Shown: positions 27,050-35,453 of the stretch, piece by piece | Position numbering within the stretch: position 1 is the first letter of the stretch | How the letters are laid out: the number at the start of each line of letters is the position of its first letter | Notes under the pieces: generated by a model | What the model saw: the letters and a program-made list of their open reading frames with translations, nothing else | What the model was told of the DNA's origin: nothing | Databases searched by the model: none | Program-made: the position numbers and the translations under genes | Origin: a bacterium | GTDB taxonomy: Bacteria > Bacillota > Clostridia > Lachnospirales > Lachnospiraceae | Direction of reading: 5' to 3' | Assembly (NCBI GenBank): GCA_030535455.1 | Contig: JAUNJY010000002.1 | Span: 62,001-126,000 of the forward strand | Length of the DNA stretch: 64,000 bases

Positions 27050-29152
27050 CTATGAAGTCATAATCTGTGCAATTTTAGTAAAGCTTTGCGTCAGATTTGC
27101 TAAATTGGTCACATCTGCAAGTTCCTTCTTGCTCACTAAAGTGTTTAAAAATGCCTCATCTGCGCTGCCAAAACCAAGTGCCACGATCTCCACCTGCTCT
27201 TTAAGACATTTCTTAGCTTCCTTTATGGCATTTTCCTTATACGTCCACTCCCCGTCGGTCAGCAGGACGATATATTCCTTTTCCTGCTCCTCTCTTCTCT
27301 CACTTCTTCGCTTTATGATATCTTCATACACCTTTGAAAATGGAGTAGCCGTATTACCATATCCAAATTTGACACCATCCACCCGCATATTGGCAAGTGC
27401 CTGCTCTATGCGGTATAAGTCTTTGGTTGGTTTAAGGATTACCGATGTCCGATCTGCAAACCCAATTATGCCCACTGCAAGCTTTGTTAGATCCAGTTTT
27501 AAGATAAAGGACTCAATTGCCTTCTTTGCCTCAAGTAATGGATAGCCTGACATGCTTCCCGACAAATCTACTGCCAAATACAAAGTTCCTTTTGGAAGCT
27601 CTTTCTTTGCATTCTGATTAACGTTTGGCACCTCCCTGACCCAAGACATATCCTCATCCACTGGCTCTATGGTTAACGGTAATACATTTCCTGTTTCCTG
27701 TTGCATTGCGCTTACCTCGATCATTCCATCCTCATTATAAGAATAGGTTACCAATAGCGTAGCCTCACAAGTTTCTGTATGCTCAATTCCATGAAATACA
27801 TATTTTCCTACAATTTCGCAGTCCAAAGGATTTCCCTTTTCTCCCTGTACCAAATATACAAATAGTTCATTGTCACCTAGCGTTGTCTTCAACCGGTAGG
27901 AACGGGTATTGCATGCAGGTATTGGTGTGTTCTTCTTAATGATCACAGAATTCACATACCAGTTTCCATCTTCGCTTACACTGATCATTCCAAGAGAATG
28001 GGCAATTGTCTCTGCCAGCCGTTTTGCCCCCGGAAGTTTAAACTCATACTCCCGTTTCTCCTTTTCTTCTTTACCAAGGTCCGGAAGCAGGGCATCTAAC
28101 TGCTCACCATCCATGCAAGCCTTCATGGCGGCCCCCATGGCTACTGCCTCATCCACATTGACACCATTTAACAATGGCTTTTTGATCAGCCTTGTTACAT
28201 AATTACGTACCATCTGCATTCTGGTAGATCCACCGACTAACAATATTCCATCTATCTGGTTTCGATCCATTCCTACACTAAATAAAAGCCTTGTAATCAC
28301 TTGGTTAGTAATCTGCAGCATATTGTTGGACAGCTTTTCAAACATTTGTTCCGTAATTCGGTAATGCCCCGTCCTTCCCTTATAGGTAATGCTGCATTCT
28401 GCACTATTTGCCACACTTAATCGTTTCTTTAAATTCTCTGCTATGGCAAGTAAATGATTTGCTTCTGCAAGGTCATTGGAAATCTCGATTCCAAACTCTT
28501 CATAAAACTGCTCATTTAGATACCTTGCCAGAATATCATCCCATTCTTTTCCGCCCAGCTCGTGGTTTCCGTCACTTCCTAGGATCCGAATGTCCTCACC
28601 TGTAATCTTTGCTATGGATACGTCAAACGTACCGCCTCCCAAGTCATAGATCAGCACTGTCTTATCAGATGTGCTGCCATTTAACCCATAGGCATAGGCA
28701 GCGGCTGTTGGCTCATTAATTACATGAAGGACCTTTACGCCTGCTCTTGTTGCTGCCTCCATCGTAGCCTTTCTTTCTTTATGTCGAAAATATGCGGGTA
28801 CGGTAATGACAGCTTCTGTAATCGGTTCACCTATTGCCTCACTTGCTTCGGCAAGCATATTTTTAAGCAGCAGCTCCGACAAATCGGTTGCCGTATACAT
28901 ATGGTCTCCAGTGCAATACACATACTCTTCATTTCCCATATTCCGCTTAAAATAAGAAACTACGTCCGGATATCCATGCTCTTGATACTCTTTTGCCTCA
29001 TCGCCATAATAGCAAGTGTCCTTAATAAATGCCAATACCGATGGTGTCATACGATTTCCATTTCTATTTTTTATGATTTCCGGCTTATTTGTCTTGGGAT
29101 TGATATATGCAATTGCCGAAAACGTAGTCCCTAAATCAATTCCTACCCGCAT
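27050..29152 (-). CDS. Hsp70-vWA fusion protein
   Basis: 700 residues. The Hsp70 ATPase domain spans ~1-350, with GIDLGTTFSAIAY (phosphate-1), YDLGGGTFDVS (169-179, phosphate-2) and LLVGGSTRM (304-312, adenosine). A shortened substrate-binding-like beta region follows (~380-495). Residues ~522-698 form a von Willebrand A domain with a full MIDAS: D529-L-S531-G-S533, a Thr in the GNTATP loop near 600, and Asp633 in LTDGE. Standard DnaK has no vWA domain, so this is a domain fusion. Third gene of the operon, 14 bases after the lidless Hsp70. The vWA part may bind the GTPase, GAP1-like protein or a client. Confidence 0.88.
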   Translation of the reverse strand: MRVGIDLGTTFSAIAYINPKTNKPEIIKNRNGNRMTPSVLAFIKDTCYYGDEAKEYQEHGYPDVVSYFKRNMGNEEYVYCTGDHMYTATDLSELLLKNMLAEASEAIGEPITEAVITVPAYFRHKERKATMEAATRAGVKVLHVINEPTAAAYAYGLNGSTSDKTVLIYDLGGGTFDVSIAKITGEDIRILGSDGNHELGGKEWDDILARYLNEQFYEEFGIEISNDLAEANHLLAIAENLKKRLSVANSAECSITYKGRTGHYRITEQMFEKLSNNMLQITNQVITRLLFSVGMDRNQIDGILLVGGSTRMQMVRNYVTRLIKKPLLNGVNVDEAVAMGAAMKACMDGEQLDALLPDLGKEEKEKREYEFKLPGAKRLAETIAHSLGMISVSEDGNWYVNSVIIKKNTPIPACNTRSYRLKTTLGDNELFVYLVQGEKGNPLDCEIVGKYVFHGIEHTETCEATLLVTYSYNEDGMIEVSAMQQETGNVLPLTIEPVDEDMSWVREVPNVNQNAKKELPKGTLYLAVDLSGSMSGYPLLEAKKAIESFILKLDLTKLAVGIIGFADRTSVILKPTKDLYRIEQALANMRVDGVKFGYGNTATPFSKVYEDIIKRRSERREEQEKEYIVLLTDGEWTYKENAIKEAKKCLKEQVEIVALGFGSADEAFLNTLVSKKELADVTNLANLTQSFTKIAQIMTS

Positions 29153-29166
29153 GGTCCTCTCTCCTA

Positions 29167-30774
29167 TTATTCAATAATCAGATTACGCATCTTCTGCCTC
29201 TTCTCGATGATTTCTTCCTCTTCTAATACGCAGTCTGACTTAAAGGTTGCAATAATCTCACGATTAGACGTCAGCTCCCGTCCGGTCAGGCTGATTGTTC
29301 CTTCACTGGATAATTCCAATGTCACTTCCACTCCGCTTCCTGCTCGAAGTCCTGCCGGCAGTTCCAATACGGCATTCCCAACCCGATATGCCATGTCTAC
29401 CTCATAGGTCTCATCTAGTACGGCACTCTCAAACAGCTCAATATCTGCATACTCCTGATTGTCCTCTGCAATACCAAAAATCTTGCTGACTGTACAAGGA
29501 GTCTCTTCATTTTTACGAATGATATTGGAAATCAGCATATGGTTCTCCCGCAACGCCTTGATACCAAAGCTTTTTGTAGTCTTTGTATGGATGATTACCT
29601 TGCCAGGTCTGGCTGGTTCTGTCGAAATACTTGGAAGCAAGTCTTTTACAGCTTCCTCATCCACTTCTTCTCCATCCTTACCCATATATTCATTTTCCAT
29701 CTGGTCCATCATCTTTACAATGGCAAATATAGCAGCTCCTTTGGCAACTGCTTCATCTGGTTCTAAGCTCTTTGGCTCCATATACAATACTTCTTTTAAT
29801 GCATCTGCCACTTGAGGCATCTTGCTGGAGCCGCCTACCAAAAGCAGTTCATCAAAGGTGGTCACGCCATAATCACCAGCAGTTTGAATTAACTTCTTCG
29901 TAATCTCTATGGAAGTATCTAGTAATGGCTTGGTTATCTCGTCAAACTTCTCCCTTGTCAGTTCAATGACTGCCTTATAACCTTGAACATGAAGCATAAT
30001 CGTAGTCCGGTCCCTGCTGGACAACTGAATTTTTGCACGTTCTACCTTGATTGCCAGATCCTGTTTTGCTTCATCGTCATACTCCCCGCTAAATCCTGTC
30101 TTTTCTTCAAATACTTCTGCAATATAACGCATTATGGCAGCATCCCAGTCTTTTCCGCCTAGATCATGGTCTCCATCGGTACAAACCACGTTAATGTCTC
30201 CGCCACGAACCTGCATGGTGGTCACATCAAAGGTTCCGCCTCCCAGGTCATATACCAGCACTGTCTTTTCTTCTTCACATCTGCTGCATCCATAATAAAT
30301 TGCTGCTGCCGTTGGTTCATCCAGAATAGAGATGACATTTAGTCCTGCAATAATACCAGCCTGCTTGGTAGCCGTCCGTTCTGCTTCGCCAAAATAAGCA
30401 GGACAGGTGATGACCACATCCTTTACTTCGTCATCAAGGATTTCTCCTGCATCCCTGCATACTTTCTGTAAGATACAGGCACTGGCTTCCACCGGTGAAA
30501 TCTGTTTTTCATCATTATGGCCATAGATAATGGTAGCTTCCCTGCCCATCTTAGTCTTAATTAATGATACGGTATTCTTTGCATACATCACCGCAGTATC
30601 CTTTGCTATCTGTCCAACAATTACCTCATTGCTATCTTCTGAAAACTGGATGACGCTTGGAGTCGTATTGGTTCCCTCACGATTCTGCACTACCACAGGC
30701 CTTCCTGTTTCATCCTGATAAGCAATACAGGAATATGTTGTTCCAAGGTCTATCCCATACACATATTTAGACAT
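29167..30774 (-). CDS. Hsp70-family chaperone, shortened (DnaK paralogue)
   Basis: 535 residues against about 610-640 for housekeeping DnaK. The ATPase domain is complete: GIDLGTTYSCIAY, YDLGGGTFDVT, DEPTAAAIYYG and LLLVGGSSKMPQV are all present. A beta substrate-binding domain follows (to ~515), but the alpha-helical lid is missing; the protein ends with a short charged segment. This indicates altered client handling compared with DnaK. It starts 17 bases after the GrpE-like gene and precedes the Hsp70-vWA gene, with AGGAGGG upstream of its ATG. No HrcA, DnaJ or CIRCE element is nearby, so this is not the general heat-shock operon. Confidence 0.9.
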   Translation of the reverse strand: MSKYVYGIDLGTTYSCIAYQDETGRPVVVQNREGTNTTPSVIQFSEDSNEVIVGQIAKDTAVMYAKNTVSLIKTKMGREATIIYGHNDEKQISPVEASACILQKVCRDAGEILDDEVKDVVITCPAYFGEAERTATKQAGIIAGLNVISILDEPTAAAIYYGCSRCEEEKTVLVYDLGGGTFDVTTMQVRGGDINVVCTDGDHDLGGKDWDAAIMRYIAEVFEEKTGFSGEYDDEAKQDLAIKVERAKIQLSSRDRTTIMLHVQGYKAVIELTREKFDEITKPLLDTSIEITKKLIQTAGDYGVTTFDELLLVGGSSKMPQVADALKEVLYMEPKSLEPDEAVAKGAAIFAIVKMMDQMENEYMGKDGEEVDEEAVKDLLPSISTEPARPGKVIIHTKTTKSFGIKALRENHMLISNIIRKNEETPCTVSKIFGIAEDNQEYADIELFESAVLDETYEVDMAYRVGNAVLELPAGLRAGSGVEVTLELSSEGTISLTGRELTSNREIIATFKSDCVLEEEEIIEKRQKMRNLIIE

Positions 30775-30791
30775 ATATACCCTCCTGTAAC

Positions 30792-31421
30792 TTAGTCAAT
30801 ACTGCTTTGATATTTATAAGTCTTTACTTTCTCTGCCCAAATGACTTTGCCTTTATAGATATATCCAAACCCAAGGCTCTCTGCAATCTTGCTGTTTAAC
30901 TCTGGCTTATTTGTGGAAACAATAGATACGATTCGTTGTTGAATTGGCGTATAGTTATCCCCCGGTGTCCCTTTGTATACTTCCACCCCATAGGAATTCA
31001 GTAAGGTATGCAGATCAATAATAAAATCTGTAATGATTGTACTAGCCAGTTTCTCTGCATCGCCTTTTCTTGCAAATGCAATCCCCGCTTTTCTTATATT
31101 GTCAACGACTTCAATAATATCTACCAGCAATGGTTTTAACAACATGGCATACATGTCATTTCGATAGTTCTGTAACTCTGCGTGCATGGAGTCTACGATC
31201 TTTTCCTGCTTTTCATCATAGCTGATCCGGTCTCTAAATTGCTTACTTAACGTTTCTAACAGTTCCGTGGTGATGTCCAACTTTTCCTTAATTTCCTGAA
31301 GCGGAAGGTCTGTCGTCTGTTTTTCTTCCTGTTCTGCTGCTACTGCCATCATTTCTATTGGTTGTTGCTCTTCTAGATTGTCTTCGTTTGTCTGAGCCAT
31401 ATTTAACATCGTTTCGTCCAT
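30792..31421 (-). CDS. GrpE-like nucleotide exchange factor
   Basis: 209 residues. An acidic, disordered N-terminus (~1-40) leads into a long coiled coil (~45-115) and then a compact domain with YGVEVYKGTPGDNYTP and GYIYKGKVIWAEKVKTY, corresponding to the GrpE beta domain that contacts Hsp70. It should release ADP from the Hsp70 proteins encoded next in the operon. It differs from housekeeping GrpE in loop sequences, consistent with a dedicated partner. First gene of the six-gene operon; AAAGGATG precedes the ATG. Confidence 0.82.
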   Translation of the reverse strand: MDETMLNMAQTNEDNLEEQQPIEMMAVAAEQEEKQTTDLPLQEIKEKLDITTELLETLSKQFRDRISYDEKQEKIVDSMHAELQNYRNDMYAMLLKPLLVDIIEVVDNIRKAGIAFARKGDAEKLASTIITDFIIDLHTLLNSYGVEVYKGTPGDNYTPIQQRIVSIVSTNKPELNSKIAESLGFGYIYKGKVIWAEKVKTYKYQSSID

Positions 31422-31517
31422 ATTATCATCCTTTCTAGAAAGCCTGTCAGCAGGTTGTCTACTTACCTTCCTGCCGTAAGCAATATCGCCTTCTACATTT
31501 TTATTACTGACGGGGAT

Positions 31518-31546
31518 GTTTTAGAACTTGTTTTTGGGGTTGTCAT
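31518..31546 (-). promoter_or_regulatory. possible promoter of the chaperone-GTPase operon
   Basis: On the minus strand ATGACA (31541-31546) and TAAAAC (31518-31523) are 17 bases apart. Match is moderate. No CIRCE or other known heat-shock operator was seen in the 366-base gap 31422-31787. Confidence 0.3.
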
Positions 31547-31566
31547 AAAGCGATTGCGTTCCAAAT

Positions 31567-31600
31567 GCATAGGAGGCTGCTCGAAGAGAAGTTTCCTCAT
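31567..31600. repeat. terminator-associated palindrome, copy A
   Basis: Core GGAGGCTGCTCGAAGAG then AAGTTTCC; folds as a hairpin with a GAA loop and G-U pairs when read on the plus strand. It directly abuts the terminator at 31610-31642. Confidence 0.6.
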
Positions 31601-31609
31601 CCATCAATC

Positions 31610-31642
31610 AAAAAAGACGTTCACACTATTCATGCGAACGTC
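31610..31642 (-). terminator. intrinsic terminator of the 110-residue membrane gene and two-component operon
   Basis: GACGTTCGC.. pairs with ..GAACGTC on the minus strand, followed by TTTTTT. Confidence 0.8.
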
Positions 31643-31787
31643 TCAGATTAAATGCGATATCTGAATTCTCGTTATATTTATCCTCACAAAAAACCAGATT
31701 TTTTCACTTGGAGCGATCAACTGCTTCACTCGTTTTAAAAATGCCATATATTCTTGTGGTATGCCCTTATATCTGGTTTGTAGTTCA

Positions 31788-32120
31788 TTATTTAAGTCTA
31801 CTACTGCTTCCATAAAAATAGCTTTCTTTTTCAGGAAACAATTTTGGTCCTATAAGGCCTGCCAGGACCATAAGCAAAAATAAAATTACCATATGTACTC
31901 CAATGTAAGACAAAATGCCACAGATAAAATATACTGCTGCATAAAAAAGATTGGAATACATGCATTTTTTCTTATATGCTGTTTCCATATCCTCTCTTAC
32001 ACGATACCAAGCACTTCTTCCAAGAGTCCATTTTGGTTTGTATATTGTCATTACCGCCCCAAGACAATATAAAAGCCCCATAACTGCAAACCCAATTGCT
32101 ACTACCTCACGTTCACTCAT
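31788..32120 (-). CDS. small membrane protein, 110 residues
   Basis: Three hydrophobic segments (about residues 5-25, 55-75 and 77-95) separated by a basic loop with WYRVREDMETAYKKK. The topology recalls SdpI or DUF3784-type small membrane proteins, but I cannot place it in a family. It follows the histidine kinase by 61 bases and precedes a terminator, so it is probably the last gene of the GNAT/regulator/kinase unit. Function unknown. Confidence 0.6.
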   Translation of the reverse strand: MSEREVVAIGFAVMGLLYCLGAVMTIYKPKWTLGRSAWYRVREDMETAYKKKCMYSNLFYAAVYFICGILSYIGVHMVILFLLMVLAGLIGPKLFPEKESYFYGSSSRLK

Positions 32121-32181
32121 CTACTTCCCCCTTTCTTATGTATTACTATCATTATATCGAAAAGCAAACTGTTACCGCAAC

Positions 32182-33555
32182 CTAATTTATCGGCAATGTA
32201 AAGGAAATCTCGCAGTCTTTCCCAACGTGGCTGCTGCAGCTTATCTCACCGCCATGTTCCTGTACAATATACTGACAGATACTTAGGCCCAAGCCGGAAC
32301 CTGGAATCGTTGATGAACGGGATTTTTCCGCTCGGTAAAACTTATCAAATACATATAGGATATCGTCCGATGCAATTCCCATTCCGTTATCCTTTATAGA
32401 AAAGAGCACACTGTCCTTGTAATCCTTAACCGTAAGAGCTATCTTGGCAGGCTCCTTGTCCATATACTTCTTACTGTTTTCCACCAGATTATATAGTACT
32501 TCCGTTATTCGTTTAGAATCCATTTTCAGTAACACATTACTTGCGGTAATCGCTACTGTAAACTCAACCTGCTTATTTTCAAGAAAGCCCTGTAACTCCT
32601 GAATGACCGGATTGATATACTCATAAAGATACATTTCCCTCTTATGAAACTCCATTCGGCTGGCCTGGGCATTGGAGTATTCTAAAAGTTCCTTAATCAT
32701 GCTAACTAACAGATTTGTCTTCTTTAAAATAACTCCTACATATTCATTTCTTGTATCCTCATCTCTTGCAAGGCCATCCCTAAGTCCTTCTGCATAGGCC
32801 TTTATGGTAGACAGCGGAGTTCGTAAGTCATGACTGATACAGGAAATCAGTTCCTTACTTGCCTTCTGAAGCTCTTTCTCTTTCATTTGCTTTTCCTTTA
32901 ATTCATCCCGCATCAATTCAAAGGAATAAATCAAATCACCTACTTCATTTTCTTGCAGCTTTTGTCCATATACACGGACCACTTCCTGATCATAGTTTCC
33001 TGCAATAATTGCTTTGGCAGAATTGCTGATTTCACAAACCGGACGGTAAATATTCCTCCTTGCATATGCCATATAAAAAATGGTCAGGGCAATGCTTAAG
33101 AATATGCTGACCGCAAGGGGAATTAACGCTTTCTTACCCTCTTGCACCTGTTTCTGATTTGTACTTTCCGGCACAAAAAACACAACAAATCCATAGGTGG
33201 TATTCTCTTTTGTCAAAGTAAAGCATGCTTCTTGTCCCCCATAGTTGTTTACATAGCTTTTATCCCTAGTCAAGAATTCATTTACATTCGCTGTACTGCC
33301 CACTTGGTATTCTTTCGATTTGGATACTATAATATTTCCTGATAAATCCAGTACGATATAAGGGTAGATGGCATCCACATAGTTTTCCTGCTCTATGGAC
33401 AATAGCGTGTCCGATACTTCAAGACGTATTTCATTATCATAGCTGTTATAATCCATATTCCATAATTTATGTACACACAAAAATGTTCCGGTAAGCAGAA
33501 TTGCAATAACTGCACAAAGTACCAGTCCATTTATTCGTTCTAATTTTCGTTTCAT
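32182..33555 (-). CDS. sensor histidine kinase
   Basis: 457 residues. Membrane helices at ~9-30 and ~143-165 bracket an extracytoplasmic sensor region; a HAMP linker follows (~166-220). The dimerisation domain has the phospho-acceptor His242 in ISHDLRTPLS. The ATPase domain has the N box (LVENSKKYM), DNGMGI and GSGLGLSIC. It should phosphorylate the regulator encoded immediately upstream (gap of 8 bases). The closest type is the VanS/PhoR-like class. Signal unknown. Confidence 0.92.
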   Translation of the reverse strand: MKRKLERINGLVLCAVIAILLTGTFLCVHKLWNMDYNSYDNEIRLEVSDTLLSIEQENYVDAIYPYIVLDLSGNIIVSKSKEYQVGSTANVNEFLTRDKSYVNNYGGQEACFTLTKENTTYGFVVFFVPESTNQKQVQEGKKALIPLAVSIFLSIALTIFYMAYARRNIYRPVCEISNSAKAIIAGNYDQEVVRVYGQKLQENEVGDLIYSFELMRDELKEKQMKEKELQKASKELISCISHDLRTPLSTIKAYAEGLRDGLARDEDTRNEYVGVILKKTNLLVSMIKELLEYSNAQASRMEFHKREMYLYEYINPVIQELQGFLENKQVEFTVAITASNVLLKMDSKRITEVLYNLVENSKKYMDKEPAKIALTVKDYKDSVLFSIKDNGMGIASDDILYVFDKFYRAEKSRSSTIPGSGLGLSICQYIVQEHGGEISCSSHVGKDCEISFTLPIN

Positions 33556-33563
33556 GGAGGCTC

Positions 33564-34247
33564 CTAACTTACCGACAGTTTATAACCTGCGCCCCAGACC
33601 GTCTTAATGTATTCCAGACCAAACTGGCCTAGCTTTTCCCGCAGTCGCTTGATATAAACGGTAATGCTGTTATCATCACAAACACCTGTATACCCCCAGA
33701 CCCCTTCATAAATCTGTGTCTTTGAAAATACCTGGTCGACACTGCTTGCAAGAAAATAAAGTAACTCAAACTCCTTTGTGGTTAAGACTAGCTTCTCTTC
33801 TCCTACCCAAGCTGTATAGGAACTCTTATTTAATCTTATTTTACCCGCAGTCAGTTCCCCCTCTGCCTTTGGCTGCTTTTGTATGCCTTGATACCTTCTT
33901 AGCTGCGCCTTTACCCTGGCAACTAGCTCTAGCGGGCTAAACGGCTTGGTCACATAGTCATCGGCTCCAATTCCCAGAGCAACCACCTTGTCCATCTCCC
34001 CATCCTTTGCACTAATCATAATCACTGGGATGTCACTGGTTTCACGAATTTTCTTACACACTTCGATACCATTTACCTTTGGCAGCATAATGTCTAGCAG
34101 TGCCATACGGATGTCACCTTTTGCAAATTCCCTTACTGCTGCCTCGCCGTCATTGGCAATCACGGTTTCAAAACCCTCTACCGACAAATATGCCCCCAAA
34201 ATAGTTGCAAGTTCCTTTTCGTCCTCTACAATCATAATCTTACTCAT
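33564..34247 (-). CDS. OmpR/PhoB-family response regulator
   Basis: 227 residues. The receiver domain carries acidic Glu/Asp at 8-9, the phosphorylation site Asp52 in LLDIMLP, Ser/Thr in the MISAKD segment and Lys in TKPF. The C-terminal winged helix (~130-225) is of OmpR type. Its start overlaps the stop of the upstream GNAT gene by eight bases, implying translational coupling, and the kinase gene follows. Targets are unknown; the ABC transporter a few genes upstream is a possible one. Confidence 0.93.
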   Translation of the reverse strand: MSKIMIVEDEKELATILGAYLSVEGFETVIANDGEAAVREFAKGDIRMALLDIMLPKVNGIEVCKKIRETSDIPVIMISAKDGEMDKVVALGIGADDYVTKPFSPLELVARVKAQLRRYQGIQKQPKAEGELTAGKIRLNKSSYTAWVGEEKLVLTTKEFELLYFLASSVDQVFSKTQIYEGVWGYTGVCDDNSITVYIKRLREKLGQFGLEYIKTVWGAGYKLSVS

Positions 34248-34683
34248 GTCGCATACTCCTATCTGTATTGTTCCATTCCATCAAGTACTCAAGATGCTTG
34301 GTGTCCTCATTTTCCTTCTCGGAAACGATCTGAAAACCTTCCCTTTTATAAAAGGCTACGGCTCCTTTATTTTCAACAAATGCATCCAACACTAATCGCT
34401 GTTTCTGTCTCTTTGCAGCGTCTAGTAATGCCTTTCCAATTCCCTGACCGCGGTACTCCTTTGCCACAAAAAGTCCTGCCACATATGTATCCATTCCCCC
34501 GATAAAGCCTTTGATTTCCTGCTCTTCTTCATATACGAGTACCCCATTTGCAATTGCTTCCTTTACCTCTTCAAAATGGTCCTTCCAGAAAGAGACCGCT
34601 ACAAAGGAATGGGCTTCTAGATTGGAGGTGAGCCAAATTTCCATAATCTTATCAATTTCTGGCTTTCTACTTTGTCTAATCAT
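34240..34683 (-). CDS. GNAT-family N-acetyltransferase
   Basis: About 147 residues from the ATG at 34681-34683, which is six bases after AGGA; an ATG two codons earlier has no room for a ribosome site. The acetyl-CoA loop is AKEYRGQGIGKALLDAA (about residues 74-90), followed by the family-typical NKGAVAFYKREGF. The acceptor substrate is unknown. First gene in the unit with the response regulator and kinase, and overlapping the regulator, which is an unusual pairing. Confidence 0.85.
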   Translation of the reverse strand: MIRQSRKPEIDKIMEIWLTSNLEAHSFVAVSFWKDHFEEVKEAIANGVLVYEEEQEIKGFIGGMDTYVAGLFVAKEYRGQGIGKALLDAAKRQKQRLVLDAFVENKGAVAFYKREGFQIVSEKENEDTKHLEYLMEWNNTDRSMRHE

Positions 34684-34748
34684 ATTCATTCCTGCCTATT
34701 TACTATCATTTATTTACTCCATTATACCATAGCATGTGCCACTTTTAT

Positions 34749-35423
34749 CTATTCGATCTTTCCTCCGTGAAAATAAAGTTCATAGATCTTTATCTGATCA
34801 TAGTAGATTTCCTCCACTCCTTGAAACCACGCAAAGTCCCCATTTATGCTGCAATGATAACTATACTGACCTCTTTGATAAGTTCCCGGTCCTCGAAATG
34901 GCTGTTCTATAGGGATAAGAAGGAGTGCTTCCTTTAAAAAGTCTCCACTAAAATTCTCACCTGTGACACGTCCGCAGTAGTTCATGCTCCATACCGGTTC
35001 CCCCTTATTCCAGACCACCTCTTGGCCAGAAAACTTGCCACTTCCCACATAAGAATCTATATAAAGATAATCGCCTTCCTGATAGGTAAAGTCATGGGAA
35101 CTTGGCCTTGAAGGCTTGCTTTCAGGTGCCTTTGCGGCATATGTACTCTTGGCAGCCCTTACTATAAATGCTTTCATCTGAGTATCCTCGATTTCCTTCG
35201 TCTCAAAAAGTTCCGAATTACACTGGTCATCGTCCTTAATCAAGCGATCCACACTGACTCCAAATAGTTCACTAAGCCTAATTAGGTTCTCAATATCCGG
35301 TGACGCGGTTCCGGACTCCCATTTTCCTATGGCCTGCCTGCTCACACCCATTTTCTCTGCTAACTCCTCTTGTGAAAACCCATGCTGCTTACGTAGCTGT
35401 AACACTTTCTGTTCAAATCTCAT
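34749..35423 (-). CDS. XRE-family regulator with DUF5680 domain
   Basis: About 224 residues from the ATG at 35421-35423 with GGGAG upstream; a GTG three codons earlier lies inside the ribosome site. The N-terminal ~60 residues form a Cro/CI-type helix-turn-helix (SQEELAEKMGVSRQAIGKWE). After a linker, residues ~85-224 form the DUF5680 domain, rich in Tyr, Trp and Gly, with HDFTYQEGDYLYIDSYVG and PVWSMNYCGRV. DUF5680 is often attached to such regulators in Clostridia and may sense a ligand. It lies downstream of the unrecognised 266-residue gene, 30 bases away. Confidence 0.88.
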   Translation of the reverse strand: MRFEQKVLQLRKQHGFSQEELAEKMGVSRQAIGKWESGTASPDIENLIRLSELFGVSVDRLIKDDDQCNSELFETKEIEDTQMKAFIVRAAKSTYAAKAPESKPSRPSSHDFTYQEGDYLYIDSYVGSGKFSGQEVVWNKGEPVWSMNYCGRVTGENFSGDFLKEALLLIPIEQPFRGPGTYQRGQYSYHCSINGDFAWFQGVEEIYYDQIKIYELYFHGGKIE

Positions 35424-35453
35424 TTTGATCACTCCCTTTATGAAGTAATTCTA

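Noticed and set aside
27042..27545. 167-codon plus-strand frame
   Set aside because: Lies wholly antisense to the vWA part of the Hsp70-vWA gene, has no ribosome site, and gives a Ser/Phe-rich product typical of a shadow frame.
31422..31787. CIRCE/HrcA or CtsR heat-shock operator for the Hsp70 operon
   Set aside because: No TTAGCACTC inverted repeat or CtsR heptads found in the gap.
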